Below, piece by piece: positions 34,241 through 43,848 of a stretch of DNA of 64,000 nt. The position numbers were made by a program, and so were the translations under genes. A model generated the notes under the pieces. That model worked only from the letters and a program-made list of their open reading frames with translations, was not told the DNA's origin and searched no databases. Each line of letters begins with the position of its first letter. The first letter of the stretch is position 1. The stretch is from JACCZX01 sp963824935 (lineage in GTDB: Bacteria; Pseudomonadota; Gammaproteobacteria; Burkholderiales; Burkholderiaceae_F): the NCBI GenBank assembly GCA_963824935.1, contig CAWGRF010000010.1, positions 310,001 through 374,000 on the forward strand. The letters are read 5' to 3'.

Positions 34241-35170
34241 TCATTTGTCCCGTCCTCCCTGCTGCCAGGCGCGGCGCTGCAGGCCGAAGTAGCTGAACAG
34301 GATCGCCGCGAGCAGGAACGGCACCATCACGGTCGCGAGCGCCGCGCCCTCGCCGAGCGAGCCGCCGGAGATCGCGCGCTGGAACGAAAGCGTGGCCATC
34401 AGGTGCGTCGCGTTCAGCGGCCCGCCGCGCGTGAGCACGTAGATCAGCTGGAAGTCGGTGAACGTGAAGAGCACCGAGAACGTCATCACCACCGCGATGA
34501 TCGGCGTGAGCAGCGGCAGCGTGACGAAGCGAAAGCGCTGCCACGGCGTGGCGCCGTCGAGCGCCGCGGCCTCGTAGAGCGACGGCGAGATCGTCTGCAA
34601 GCCCGCCAGCAGGCAGATCGCGACGAACGGCACGCCGCGCCAGATGTTGGCGGCGATCACCGAGAAGCGCGCGTTCCACGGGTCGCCGAGGAAATCGATG
34701 TAGCGGTCGATGAGGCCCAGCTTCGTCAGCGTCCAGCTGATCACCGAGAACTGCGCGTCGTAGAGCCACCAGAACGCGATCGCCGAGAGCGCCGTGGGCA
34801 CGATGAAGGGCAGCAGCACGACCGCGCGGAAGAACGACTTGAACGGCAGGTGCCGGTTCAGCAGCAGCGCGAGCCACAGCCCGAGCACGAACTTCACGAC
34901 GCTCGCGACGATCGTGTAGAAGAGCGTGTTGAAGAGCGAGAGCTGCGCGACGCTGTCGCCGACCAGGTACTTGAAGTTCTCGAGGCCGACCCACACGCCG
35001 CCGCGCCCGATCTTCGTGTCGGTGAAGCCGAGCCAGGTGCCCGAGCCCGAGCGGATAGGTCAGGAACAGCAACAACAGCACCGCCGCGGGCAGCATGAAC
35101 AGCAGCCCGAGGGCGTTGCGATTGTTCAGCAGGCGGTCGAATGACGAAGCTTCGGATACGTCGAGCGCAT
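34241..35170 (-). pseudogene. Carbohydrate ABC transporter permease (MalF/UgpA type), frameshifted at the 5' end
   Basis: From about 34996 leftward the frame is intact: VGLENFKYLVGDSVAQLSLF, several transmembrane helices, YEAAALDGATPWQRFRFVTL (EAA loop), TDFQLIYVLTRGGPLNATHL and the end WQQGGRDK. The N-terminus is split: LLNNRNALGLLFMLPAAVLL is in another frame, with a shift near 35050 and probably a second just after the ATG at 35170. The complete protein would be about 300 residues and would pair with the MalG-type permease to form the channel for a sugar or sugar acid. The gap to the binding-protein gene upstream is 93 bases. Confidence 0.78.
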
Positions 35171-35263
35171 CACGCGAGCCCTGCCGAGGTTGAGCAGCGA
35201 CTGCAACGACGCCTGTCGCTCGAACGCAGGCGAGAAATCGCGGCGCCGAAGCGTCCGCAACTA

Positions 35264-36602
35264 TCAGACCTTGTAGTACCGCTCGGCGCGCTTCTGCGCG
35301 CGCTCCGCCGCTTCCTGCGGCGTCTTCGACCCGCTCGCGGCTTCCGCGACCATGTCGACCACGATGAAGTCCGCGACGCACGCGGCCGACGCGTAGCCCA
35401 GCGTGCCGGCGTAGCCGTGCGGCGAGCATGATCGTCGACGCGAGTCGCGGATACGGCGTGTGCTTCGGATCGACCGTCCAGACCGGGTTCTTCTCGTACG
35501 CCGCGAGCGGCTGCGTCGATGTAGCCGATCGCCGCCTGCATCCACGGGTCGTACTGCTCCTCTTCCATCATGAACGCGCATGTACGCCTTCGCGGCTTCG
35601 GGAACTTCGAGTACTTGAACAGGATCATCTGCGTGAAGAACAGATGCAGCTCCGTCGGCCGCCGACCGGACCGATCGGGAAGTTGCGCGTGCTGATGTCG
35701 GCCGCCATCTCCTGCAGCTTCGGATCCGGTCGAGTTCTTCGCCGCGTAGTAGACCGAGATGCCGTTCGCGGTGAGCGAGATCTGCCCGTCGAGGAACGCC
35801 TTGTTGTTGTTCGGGTCGAGCCACGACAGCGTGCCCGGCACGAACGTCTCGTAGAGCTGCTTCGCGTACTCGAGCGCGGCGATCGTCTCCGGGCTGTTCG
35901 ATGACGACGTTGCCCTTCTCGTCGACCAGCTTGCCGCCGTGCGACCAGAGCAGCCAGTGCGCCCAGTTGTTGCCGTCGCCGATGGCGTTGCCGAGCGCGA
36001 AGCCGCCGGGCGTGCCCTTGGCCTTCAGCGCCTGGCAGAGCTTGAGGAAGCCGGCGGTGTCCTTCGGGAATGCCGTCGAAGCCCGCGGCCTTCACGTGGC
36101 TTTCGCGATAGACGATCAGCGCTGCCGACGATGCCCAGCGGCAGCGCGATCCACTTGCCCTCGCGCGTGCCGTAGCTTCTGCGCACACCGGGTACCAGCC
36201 GCCGTACTTGTCGCCGAGGTAGTTGGCGACGTCGGTCACGTCGACCAGCTTGTCGGGATACTGGTGCGCGTCATCGAACCAGCCGACGATGATGTCGGGC
36301 CCGCTGCCGACGTTGGCCGCCACCGCCGCCTTGGGCCGCACGTCCTCCCAGCCCTCGTTGTCGACGCGCACCTCGATGCCGGTCTTCTCGGTGAACTTCT
36401 TGGTGTTCGCCATCCACGGTCCTCGTCGCCCTGCACGAAGCGCTTCCAGCGCAGCACGCGCAGCTTCGCGCCCTTCTCCGGCTCCACTTCAGCGCTGTGC
36501 GCAGGCATCCGGCGACCAGAGCGCACTGCCGACACCGAGCGACGTGGCGGCGGCCGCCCCGGCGGTGGTCTTCAGGAACTCGCGTCTCGTGAATTTCGAC
36601 AT
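35264..36602 (-). pseudogene. Extracellular solute-binding protein of the sugar ABC transporter, many frameshifts
   Basis: Pieces in all three minus-strand frames assemble into one binding protein: a Tat-type signal MSKFTRREFLKTTAGAAAAT, then VRWKRFVQ-like start, MANTKKFTEKTGIEVRVDNE, VGSGPDIIVGWFDDAHQYPD, GTLSWLDPNNNKAFLDGQIS, LTANGISVYYAAKNST, FMMEEEQYDPWMQAAIGYI and AAERAQKRAERYYKV at the end. About ten single-base indels are needed. The family is the UgpB/MalE-like group that delivers sugars or sugar acids to MalF/MalG-type permeases. The RR motif suggests export in folded form. It lies between the ATPase and permease genes, normal for this operon type. Confidence 0.75.
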
Positions 36603-36657
36603 GCTGTCTCCGTCTGCTGGTCGTCACGTCCGTCATATGAATGCGTAGGCTCTCGCA

Positions 36658-37729
36658 TCAGGCGTCCCGCTGATTCCGCGTCGAACAGATGCGCGCGCGC
36701 CGCGTCGGGCGCGAGCGAGATGCGTCTCGCCCGGGCGCGAAGTCGTGGCGCTCGCGGAAGACCGCCGTCAGATCGGATGCTCGCCGAAGCGCGCGAACAC
36801 CTGCGTGTCGGCGCCGGTCGGCTCGACCACGACGACCTCGGCCGGAAGCCCGCCTGCCGTCGCCGAGCGTGAGGTGCTCGGGCCGCACGCCGTAGATCAC
36901 CTTCTGGCCGTCCTGCGCCGCGCCGCATGCGGCGCCGGCACGCGCACGCCGCCCGCCAGCTCGACCGCGCGCCGCGCCGTTGCGCGGCGCAGCGTGCCGG
37001 GCAGGAAGTTCATCGCCGGCGAGCCGATGAAGCCCGCGACGAAGAGGTTCGCCGGGTGGTCGTAGAGCTCGAGCGGCCGGCCGCGCTGCTCGACGATGCC
37101 GTCGCGCATCACGACGATCTGGTCGGCCATCGTCATCGCCTCGATCTGGTCGTGCGTCACGTAGATCGACGTGGTCTTCAGGCGCTGGTGCAGCTCCTTG
37201 AGCTCGGTGCGCATCGCCACGCGCAGCTTCGCGTCGAGGTTCGAGAGCGGCTCGTCGAACAGGAACACCTGCGGGTCGCGCACGATGCAGCGGCCCATCG
37301 CCACGCGCTGGCGCTGGCCGCCGGAGAGCTGGCGCGGATAGCGGTCGAGCAGCTCGGTCAGGCCGAGGATGTCGCGCGGCCTTCTTCACCCGCGCGTCGA
37401 TCTCCGCCTTGCGGGCGCTTGGCGAGCAGCATGCTGAAGGCCATGTTGTCGCGCACCTTCATGTGCGGATAGAGCGCGTAGTTCTGGAACACCATCGCGA
37501 TGTCGCGCTCCTTCGGCTGCATCGTCGTTCACGACCTTGCCGCCGATCGCGATCTCGCCCTCGCCGATCTCCTCCAGCCCGGCGATCATGCGCAGCAGCG
37601 TCGACTTGCCGCAGCCCGAGGGCCCGACCAGCACCGCGAACTCGCCGTCGGCGATCTCGATGTCGACGCCGCGAATCACGTGCGTGCCGCCGAAGTGCTT
37701 GTGGACGCCGCGGATTGCGACGGCGCCAT
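36658..37729 (-). pseudogene. Sugar ABC transporter ATP-binding protein (UgpC/MalK type), frameshifted
   Basis: Walker A GPSGCGKSTLLRMIAGLEEI, the Q-loop region, the signature with MGRCIVRDPQVFLFDEPLSN (Walker B, D-loop) and the switch His in IYVTHDQIEAMTMADQIVVM are all readable, followed by HPANLFVAGFIGSPAMNFLP from the MalK-type regulatory domain. At least four indels break it, including one just after the start: ATG GCG CC(G) must lose or gain a base to reach VAIRGVHKHFGGTHVIRGVD. The ATG at 37729 overlaps the TGA of the dehydrogenase gene (TGATG), so the two are translationally coupled. The C-terminal end is uncertain and is placed at the stop at 36658. Confidence 0.75.
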
Positions 37730-38720
37730 CAGCGGCCTGTTCCTTCCGAGACGACGTAGCGCGGGCTCTTTGACCCGTGCCCACCGGATACTCGGCGCCC
37801 AGTCGCCCATGAACGATTCTGCGCCGCCTTGCGGCGCAGCTCCTTCTCGGACTCGGCCGAGTAGAACGCGGCGTGCGGCGTGAGCAGCACGCGCGGATGC
37901 TGCGCGAGCGGATGCGTGCGGCGCGGCGGCTCGATGGGCAGCACGTCGAGCGCCGCGCCGTCGAGCCGGCCGTCGTCGAGCGCAGCACGCAGCGCATCGA
38001 TGTCGACGACGCGCGCCGCGCGCGGTGTTCACGAGCCACGCAGCCGCGCTTCATCGAGCGAGCAGCGACGCATCCACGATGCCGCGCGTCTCGTCGTTCA
38101 GCGGCACGTGCAGGAAATCACGATCGGCCTGCCGAACAGCTCCGTCGCGCGTCCACGCGCCGCACGTACGGCGGGAAAGTCGGCGTCGCTGATGTACGGA
38201 TCGCAGGCGATCACGTCGCGCGAAGACATTCGCGCGCGAGCGACGCCATGCGCTTGCCGATGCGCCCGAGCCCGAGGATGCCGAGCGTCATCGGCTCGCG
38301 GCGGCGCAAGCTTGCCCGGCGGACAGGTAGTGCCAACGGCCGGCGCTGACGTCGCGGTCGTAGATCGCCAGGTGGCGAACCAATGCGAGCGCCATCGCGA
38401 GCGCGTGGGTCGCGACCTCGCCCACGCCGTAGTCGGGCGAGTTGGCGACCCACACGCCATGGCGCGCGGCACGCTTCGGTATCGATCGTGTCGAAGCCCG
38501 CGCCGAAGCGGCTCACGATGCGACTCGCGGCAACGCTGCGAAGCACGCGCTCGTTCATCGGCGCGTACTGCAAGAGCAGCGCATCGCAGCCCCGCGCGGC
38601 CGCGATCACGTCGTCCTCGGTGCGGCACTGCGCGGCGACATCTCGACGCCCGCCCGCACGAAAAACCTCGACCTCGAGTTCGACGTCGGGAAAGTCGTAG
38701 TCGGTGATGAGCGCGCGCAC
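37729..38720 (-). pseudogene. D-isomer-specific 2-hydroxyacid dehydrogenase, frameshifted
   Basis: GTG 38720 opens RALITDYDFPDVELEVEVFR, a typical N-terminus of C-terminal-binding-protein-like 2-hydroxyacid dehydrogenases. LLLQYAPMNERVLRSVAASR and SRFGAGFDTIDTEACR follow, then the NAD motif LGILGLGRIGKRMASLARE, VNTARGA, and HPRVLLTPHAAFYSAESEKE with the catalytic His. These are in different frames, so at least four indels occur. The gene lies between the dehydratase (stop 38730) and the ATPase. It probably interconverts a 2-keto and a 2-hydroxy acid in the catabolism of the transported sugar acid. Confidence 0.75.
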
Positions 38721-38729
38721 GATCGGTCA

Positions 38730-40463
38730 TCAGTGGTTGTCGCGGGGGACGCCGAGCCGCTCTTGCCGACGAGGAAGTCCAGGTCGGCGCCTTCGTCGGC
38801 CTGGTTCACGTGATCGACGTAGAGCTTCCAGTAGCCGCGCGACATCGGCGCCGTCGGCGTCTTCCACGCCGAGCGGCGGCGTTTCAGCTCCTCGTCGCTC
38901 ACCTCCAGATGCAGGCGGCGGCGCTCGACGTCGAGCTCGATGAGGTCGCCGTTCTTCACCAGCGCCAGCGGGCCGCCCGCGGCGGCTTCGGGCGCCGCGT
39001 GCAGCACGACCGTGCCGTACGCGGTGCCGCTCATGCGCGCATCCGAAATGCGCACCATGTCGGTGATGCCCTGGCGCAACAGTTTGGCCGGCAGCGGCAT
39101 GTTGCCGACTTCGGCCATGCCCGGATAACCCTTCGGGCCGCAGTTCTTCAGCACGAGGATGTCGTCGGCGTCACGTCAAGCTGTCGTCGTCGATGCGCGC
39201 GTGGAACTCCTCGATGTTTTCGAACACGACCGCGCGCCCTCGTGCTTCATCAGCGCCGGGGTCGCGGCCGAGGGCTTGATGATCGCGCCGTCGGGGCAAG
39301 ATTGCCGCGCAGGACGGCGATGCCGGCGTGCGGTCTTGAATGGCTTGTCGAACGGCATGATCACGGCTTCGTTCCGTCGAGGTCGTACGCGGCGCGTCTC
39401 GGTTGTTGTCCCACAGCGTACGTCCGTTGACGGTCATCGCGTCCTTGTTCAAGACCCGCTTCCAAGCTCGCGGATCACGACCGGCAGACCGCCTGCGTAG
39501 TAGAAGTCCTCCATCAGGTACTTGCCGTTGCGGCAGCAGGTTGACCAGCATGGCAGGTCGTGGCCCAGCTCGTCCCAGTCTTCGAGCGTCAGCTTCACGC
39601 CGACGCGGCCGGCGAGCGCGATCAGGTGGATGACTGCGTTGGTCGAGCCGCCGATCGCGGCGTTGACGCGTATTGCGTTCTCGAACGCCGCGCGCGTCAG
39701 GATCTTCGACAACACCAGATCTTCTTCGACCATCTCCACGATGCGCCGGCCCGCCATGCGCGCGAGCACGTTGCGGCGCGCGTCGACCGCGGGAAACGCC
39801 GCGTTGCCGGGCAAGCCGACGCCGAGCGCTTCGACCATGCTGGCCATCGTCGACGCGGTGCCCATCGTCATGCAGTGACCGTGCGAGCGATGCATGCAGC
39901 TCTCGGCCTCGAAGAAATCCTGCTGCGTAGATCTCGCCGGCGCGCACGGCTTCGCTCATCTGCCAGACGCCGGTGCCCGACCCGAGTTCGCTCGCCGCGA
40001 TACTTGCCCGACAGCATCGGTCCGCCGGAGACGCCGATCGTCGGCAGGTCGACGCTCGCCGCGCCCATCAGCAATGCGGGCGTCGTCTTGTCGCAGCCCA
40101 TCAGCAGCACGACGCCATCGAGCGGGTTGGCGCGGATCGATTCCTCGACGTCCATGCTGACCAGATTGCGAAACAGCATCGTCGTCGGCCGCAGCAAGGT
40201 CTCGCCGAGCGACATCACCGGGAAACTCGAGCGGAAAGCCGCCCGCCTCGAGCACGCCCTGCCTTCACCTGCTCGGCGAGAATGCGAAAGTGCGAATTGC
40301 ATGGGGTCAGTTCGGAATACGTGTTGCAGATGCCGATCACCGGCCGGCCGTCGAACTGATCGTGCGGAATACCGCGGTTCTTCATCCACGAGCGGTAGAT
40401 GAAACCATCGCGGTCGAGACGGCCGAACCAGGACTGACTGCGGCGGGGTTTCTTCGGGGACAT
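38730..40463 (-). pseudogene. IlvD/Edd-family sugar-acid dehydratase, frameshifted
   Basis: The start reads SWFGRLDRDGFIYRSWMKNR and GRPVIGICNTYSELTPCNSH, the pattern of arabinonate/xylonate-type dehydratases rather than biosynthetic IlvD. VLLMGCDKTTPALLMGAASV holds an iron-sulfur Cys, CMTMGTASTMASMVEALGVG holds another, and SDARMSGTAYGTVVLHAAPE and GYWKLYVDHVNQADEGADLD close the protein. About six or more indels interrupt it; the last hides the normal end VPRDNH before the TGA at 38730-38732. Family members dehydrate aldonic acids to 2-keto-3-deoxy acids. It is the first gene of the operon, and a GntR/FadR-like operator lies about 70 bases upstream. Confidence 0.8.
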
Positions 40464-40530
40464 GACGGCTGATGAAGGGCGCGGGCAGTGTATCGACGGA
40501 CCCGCGAAGCGGTCAACAAAATCGGTCAAG

Positions 40531-40541
40531 TGGTAAGACCA
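40531..40541. promoter_or_regulatory. GntR/FadR-type operator in a divergent promoter region
   Basis: TGGTAAGACCA is a perfect TGGT-N3-ACCA dyad, extended to AA-TGGT and ACCA-TT by one mismatch on each side, the pattern bound by FadR-subfamily GntR regulators. It lies in the 237-base gap between the dehydratase and the SDR gene. A -10-like TATAGT for the rightward genes lies 11 bases to its right. No gntR gene occurs in the window. Confidence 0.6.
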
Positions 40542-40700
40542 ATTTGCGGATATAGTCGCCGCAGCCAGATGCGACTACTGCGCGCCCCGATCTTGCGCCT
40601 GCGGTGCTCAGCGTAGCTCGGTCGTACGCTTCCGCCCCTCGGCGCAATCTCGCGAGCTACTCGCTACGTCGCATCAGGCAGCTACACACCGGAGGCACTC

Positions 40701-41447
40701 GTGAACCAGCTCGATCTGAAGGGACGCAGCGCGATCGTGACCGGCGGTGCAGCGGGTATCGGCTACGCGATCGCGCAACGATTGGTCGCGTCAGGCGCTC
40801 GCGTCAGCTTGTGGGACCGCGACGCGGTCGCGCTGCAGTCCGCCTCGCAGTCGCTCGGCAAGAATACGCACACGGCCATGCTCGACGTCACTCGCGAAGG
40901 CGAAGTCGCGACCGCGTGCGAAGCGAGCATCAAGGCACTCGGACGTATCGACGCGCTCGTCTGCAGCGCGGGGATCACCGGCCCGAACACCACCGTGCAG
41001 CAGTATCCGGTGGCAGCGTGGAAGGAAGTGCTCGACATCAATCTGACCGGCGTTTTCCTGTGCAACCGGGCGCTGATTGCGCACATGCAAGCCAACGACT
41101 ACGGACGCATCGTCAACATCGCTTCGATCGCCGGCAAGGAAGGCAATCCGAACGCCAGCGCTTACAGCGCATCAAAGGCCGGCGTCATCGCATTGACCAA
41201 GTCGCTTGGCAAGGAACTGGCGAAGACCGGAATACGCGTTAACTGCGTGACCCCCGCGGCAGTGAAGACCGGAATGTTTGCGCAGATGACGCAGAGTCAC
41301 ATCGATTTCATGCTGTCGAAGATTCCGATGGGCCGCTTCGGTGAGGTCGACGAGATTGCCGCGTTAGTCGCCTGGCTCGCTACTGAGGAGTGTTCATTCT
41401 CGACCGGCGCGGTGTTCGATCTATCCGGCGGTCGCGCGGTCTATTGA
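40701..41447 (+). CDS. Short-chain dehydrogenase/reductase (SDR)
   Basis: A 248-residue classical SDR: the cofactor motif TGGAAGIGYAI, LDVT, VCSAGITG, the catalytic Ser in NIASIAGKEGN and YxxxK as YSASK, then VNCVTPAAVKTGMF and a C-terminal DLSGGRAVY. GTG 40701 is the start, with GGAGG five bases upstream. Because it faces a sugar-acid dehydratase and a transporter across a shared operator, a role in oxidising a 2-keto-3-deoxy acid or sugar is likely, as in pathways with 2-keto-3-deoxy-L-fuconate dehydrogenase. It is 5 bases from the next gene. The frame is intact, in contrast to the operon on its left. Confidence 0.93.
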   Translation: MNQLDLKGRSAIVTGGAAGIGYAIAQRLVASGARVSLWDRDAVALQSASQSLGKNTHTAMLDVTREGEVATACEASIKALGRIDALVCSAGITGPNTTVQQYPVAAWKEVLDINLTGVFLCNRALIAHMQANDYGRIVNIASIAGKEGNPNASAYSASKAGVIALTKSLGKELAKTGIRVNCVTPAAVKTGMFAQMTQSHIDFMLSKIPMGRFGEVDEIAALVAWLATEECSFSTGAVFDLSGGRAVY

Positions 41448-41452
41448 TACCA

Positions 41453-42523
41453 ATGCGGATGCAAATGCAGATGCGCTACGCAACGCAAGCGCTGCGCGAG
41501 TTTGCGCACGATCTGTTGATTAACGCTGGTCTCGAGCGAGACGTGGCGGCAGTCGTGGCCGAGGTCCTGCTCGAAGGCGACCTGCTCGGTCACGACACGC
41601 ACGGCCTGGCGCTGCTCGCCCCGTATCTGCGCGAGCTCGACGCGGGAACGATGACGAAGAGCGGACAGCATCGCGTGGTCGAGGAGCGCGCGGCGAGCGC
41701 GCTGTGGGACGGCGATCGGCTGCCGGGGCCGTGGCTGACGCGACTGGCGATCGATGATGCGATCGAGCGCGCGCGCCGCTGCGGCACCGGCACGGTGGTT
41801 ATCCGCCGCAGCCATCACATCGCCTGCCTCGCCGCGTATCTGAGCCGCGCGACCGAGCGCGGCTTCGTGCTGCTTCTTTCGTGCTCCGATCCCAACGCGG
41901 CAAGCGTTGCGCCGCATGGCGGAACGCGTGCGGTGTTCACTCCCGATCCGCTCGCATTCGGATTCCCCACGCAGGGCGACCCGGTATTGATCGATCTGTC
42001 GGCGTCGCTGACAACCAACGGGATGACCGCGCGCTTGCACAAGAACGGCCAGCGGCTCGCGCATCCGTGGCTAATGACGGCCGATGGCAAAGTTACCGAC
42101 GACCCTGCGGTGCTGTTCAATGAACCGCGCGGCACGATACTGCCCACCGGCGGCGTCGACGCCGGTCACAAGGGATACGCGCTCGCGCTGATCGTCGAGA
42201 TGCTGACCGGCGGGCTTGCGGGCTTTGGCCGCGCCGACGCAAAGGAAGGATGGGGCGCGACGGTGTTCGTGCAGGCGATCGACCCGGCGGCATTTGGCGG
42301 ACTCGATGCGTTTGCGCGCCAAGCCGAGTGGATTGCGCAAGCGTGCCGTGACAATCCGCCACGCGCCGGCGTCGGTGCAGTTCGATTGCCCGGAGGACGC
42401 GGCCTTGCGCGCCGACGCGATCAAATCGCCAACGGTGTCGAGCTGCAAACGGACATCTTGCCTGCGCTCGAACCGTGGTCAGAACGACTCTCGGTGCCGA
42501 TGCCGCGACCACTGACGACATAG
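41453..42523 (+). CDS. Malate/L-lactate dehydrogenase, LDH2 family
   Basis: A 356-residue member of the LDH2/MDH2 family, NAD(P)-dependent oxidoreductases acting on 2-hydroxy acids or related imines; they have no classical Rossmann fold. Characteristic segments are LLEGDLLGHDTHGLALLAPY (catalytic His region), VVIRRSHHIACLAAYLSRAT, ASVAPHGGTRAVFTPDPLAF, GFPTQGDPVLIDLSASLT and HKGYALALIVEMLTGGLAGF. The start is placed at 41453, five bases after the SDR stop; several in-frame Met codons follow closely. The aminotransferase gene begins five bases beyond its stop. It could share a hydroxyacid or imino-acid substrate with the aminotransferase. Confidence 0.9.
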   Translation: MRMQMQMRYATQALREFAHDLLINAGLERDVAAVVAEVLLEGDLLGHDTHGLALLAPYLRELDAGTMTKSGQHRVVEERAASALWDGDRLPGPWLTRLAIDDAIERARRCGTGTVVIRRSHHIACLAAYLSRATERGFVLLLSCSDPNAASVAPHGGTRAVFTPDPLAFGFPTQGDPVLIDLSASLTTNGMTARLHKNGQRLAHPWLMTADGKVTDDPAVLFNEPRGTILPTGGVDAGHKGYALALIVEMLTGGLAGFGRADAKEGWGATVFVQAIDPAAFGGLDAFARQAEWIAQACRDNPPRAGVGAVRLPGGRGLARRRDQIANGVELQTDILPALEPWSERLSVPMPRPLTT

Positions 42524-42528
42524 GTCGC

Positions 42529-43731
42529 ATGGATAATCCGGTTCCCTTGGGAATCGAGATGATCCGACCGACCATCGAAGCGTTACCCGCATCGCGCATC
42601 CGTGAAGTTGCCAACGCAGGCATCGGTCGCGCAGACATTCTGAAATTCTGGTTTGGCGAAGGCGATCAGGTCACACCGGCGTTCATTCGCGACGCCGCGA
42701 AGGCCGCGCTCGACGCCGGCGAAACGTTTTACAGCCATAACCTCGGATTAGTCGAACTACGCGAAGCGGTTGCCGCCTATGCGAACCGGCTGCACACGCC
42801 GGCCGAGCGCATCGACGTCGACCGTATCGCCGTCACCAGCGCGGGCGTGCACGCGCTGTCGCTGATCGATCAGGCGCTGATCGAGCCGGGCGACCGAGTC
42901 GTCGTCGTCACTCCGGTCTGGCCGAACCTGACGGCGATGCCGCGCATCATGAGCGCTGAAGTCGTTCCGGTGTCATTGACGTGCAGCAAGGGTGTCTGGT
43001 CGCTGGATCTGCAACGGCTGCTCGATGCGGCAACGGCCGGCACCCGCATCGTGCTCGTCAACTCGCCGAATAATCCGACCGGCTGGACGATGCCGCAGCA
43101 CGACTGGGATCACTTGCTCGCGCATTGCCGCCGGCACGGCATCTGGCTGGTCAGCGACGATGCGTACGAGCGCATCGTCTTCGAACCGTCGATGACGATC
43201 AACGGGCACGCGCCGAGTGTGTTGTCGCAGATCAGCGACGACGATCGCGTGATCAGCGCCAACACATTTTCCAAGAGCTGGACGATGACCGGCTGGCGGC
43301 TCGGTTGGATCGTCGCGCCGCGAAGATTCATCGCGCAGCTCGGCAAGGTGATCGAATTCAACACATCGTGTGCGCCGCCGTTCGTGCAGCGCGCGGGGCT
43401 TGTCGCGGTGAACGAAGGTGAGTCAAGCGTGCAGCAAACGGTTGCGCGCTTGCGCGCGTCGCGCGATCTGCTGGTGACTGCGCTGGCTGCAGTGCCCGGG
43501 ATTGAAGTCGCGCCGCCACCCGGCGCGATGTATTTGTTCTTTCGCATCGCCGCCCGCAGCGACGACAGCATCGCGTTGGCCAAGCAGCTGGTTGCCGAAG
43601 CCGGTCTCGGCATCGCGCCCGGCGCTGCGTTCGGAGCCGAGGGCGAGGGTTATTTGCGCTGGTGCTTCGCCGCATCCAACGCACTATTGGCGCAGGGTGC
43701 CGACCAGCGTAGCGAGTTCTTGCGGCGCTGA
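42529..43731 (+). CDS. PLP-dependent class I/II aminotransferase
   Basis: A 400-residue fold-type I aminotransferase. RADILKFWFGEGDQVTPAFI at the start, YSHNLGLVELREAVAAYANR, the PLP-ring Asn in VNSPNNPTGW, the Asp and Tyr of LVSDDAYERIVF, the Schiff-base Lys in ANTFSKSWTMTGWRLGW, and the substrate Arg in YLRWCFAAS are all present. It should exchange an amino group between an amino acid and a keto acid; the substrate is not clear. It is the last of three closely spaced rightward genes (SDR, LDH2, aminotransferase), suggesting breakdown of an amino or hydroxy acid. ATG 42529 follows the upstream stop by five bases. Confidence 0.92.
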   Translation: MDNPVPLGIEMIRPTIEALPASRIREVANAGIGRADILKFWFGEGDQVTPAFIRDAAKAALDAGETFYSHNLGLVELREAVAAYANRLHTPAERIDVDRIAVTSAGVHALSLIDQALIEPGDRVVVVTPVWPNLTAMPRIMSAEVVPVSLTCSKGVWSLDLQRLLDAATAGTRIVLVNSPNNPTGWTMPQHDWDHLLAHCRRHGIWLVSDDAYERIVFEPSMTINGHAPSVLSQISDDDRVISANTFSKSWTMTGWRLGWIVAPRRFIAQLGKVIEFNTSCAPPFVQRAGLVAVNEGESSVQQTVARLRASRDLLVTALAAVPGIEVAPPPGAMYLFFRIAARSDDSIALAKQLVAEAGLGIAPGAAFGAEGEGYLRWCFAASNALLAQGADQRSEFLRR

Positions 43732-43848
43732 TTCGCGGTTCGACAACGTACGGACCGCACATCCGCCTCATCCAAATGAGTCCTTGGCCCGTAACGGGTC
43801 ATGAATGCCGAACTCCATTCACGTTTGGCTTCAGCCAAGGAGACTCTC

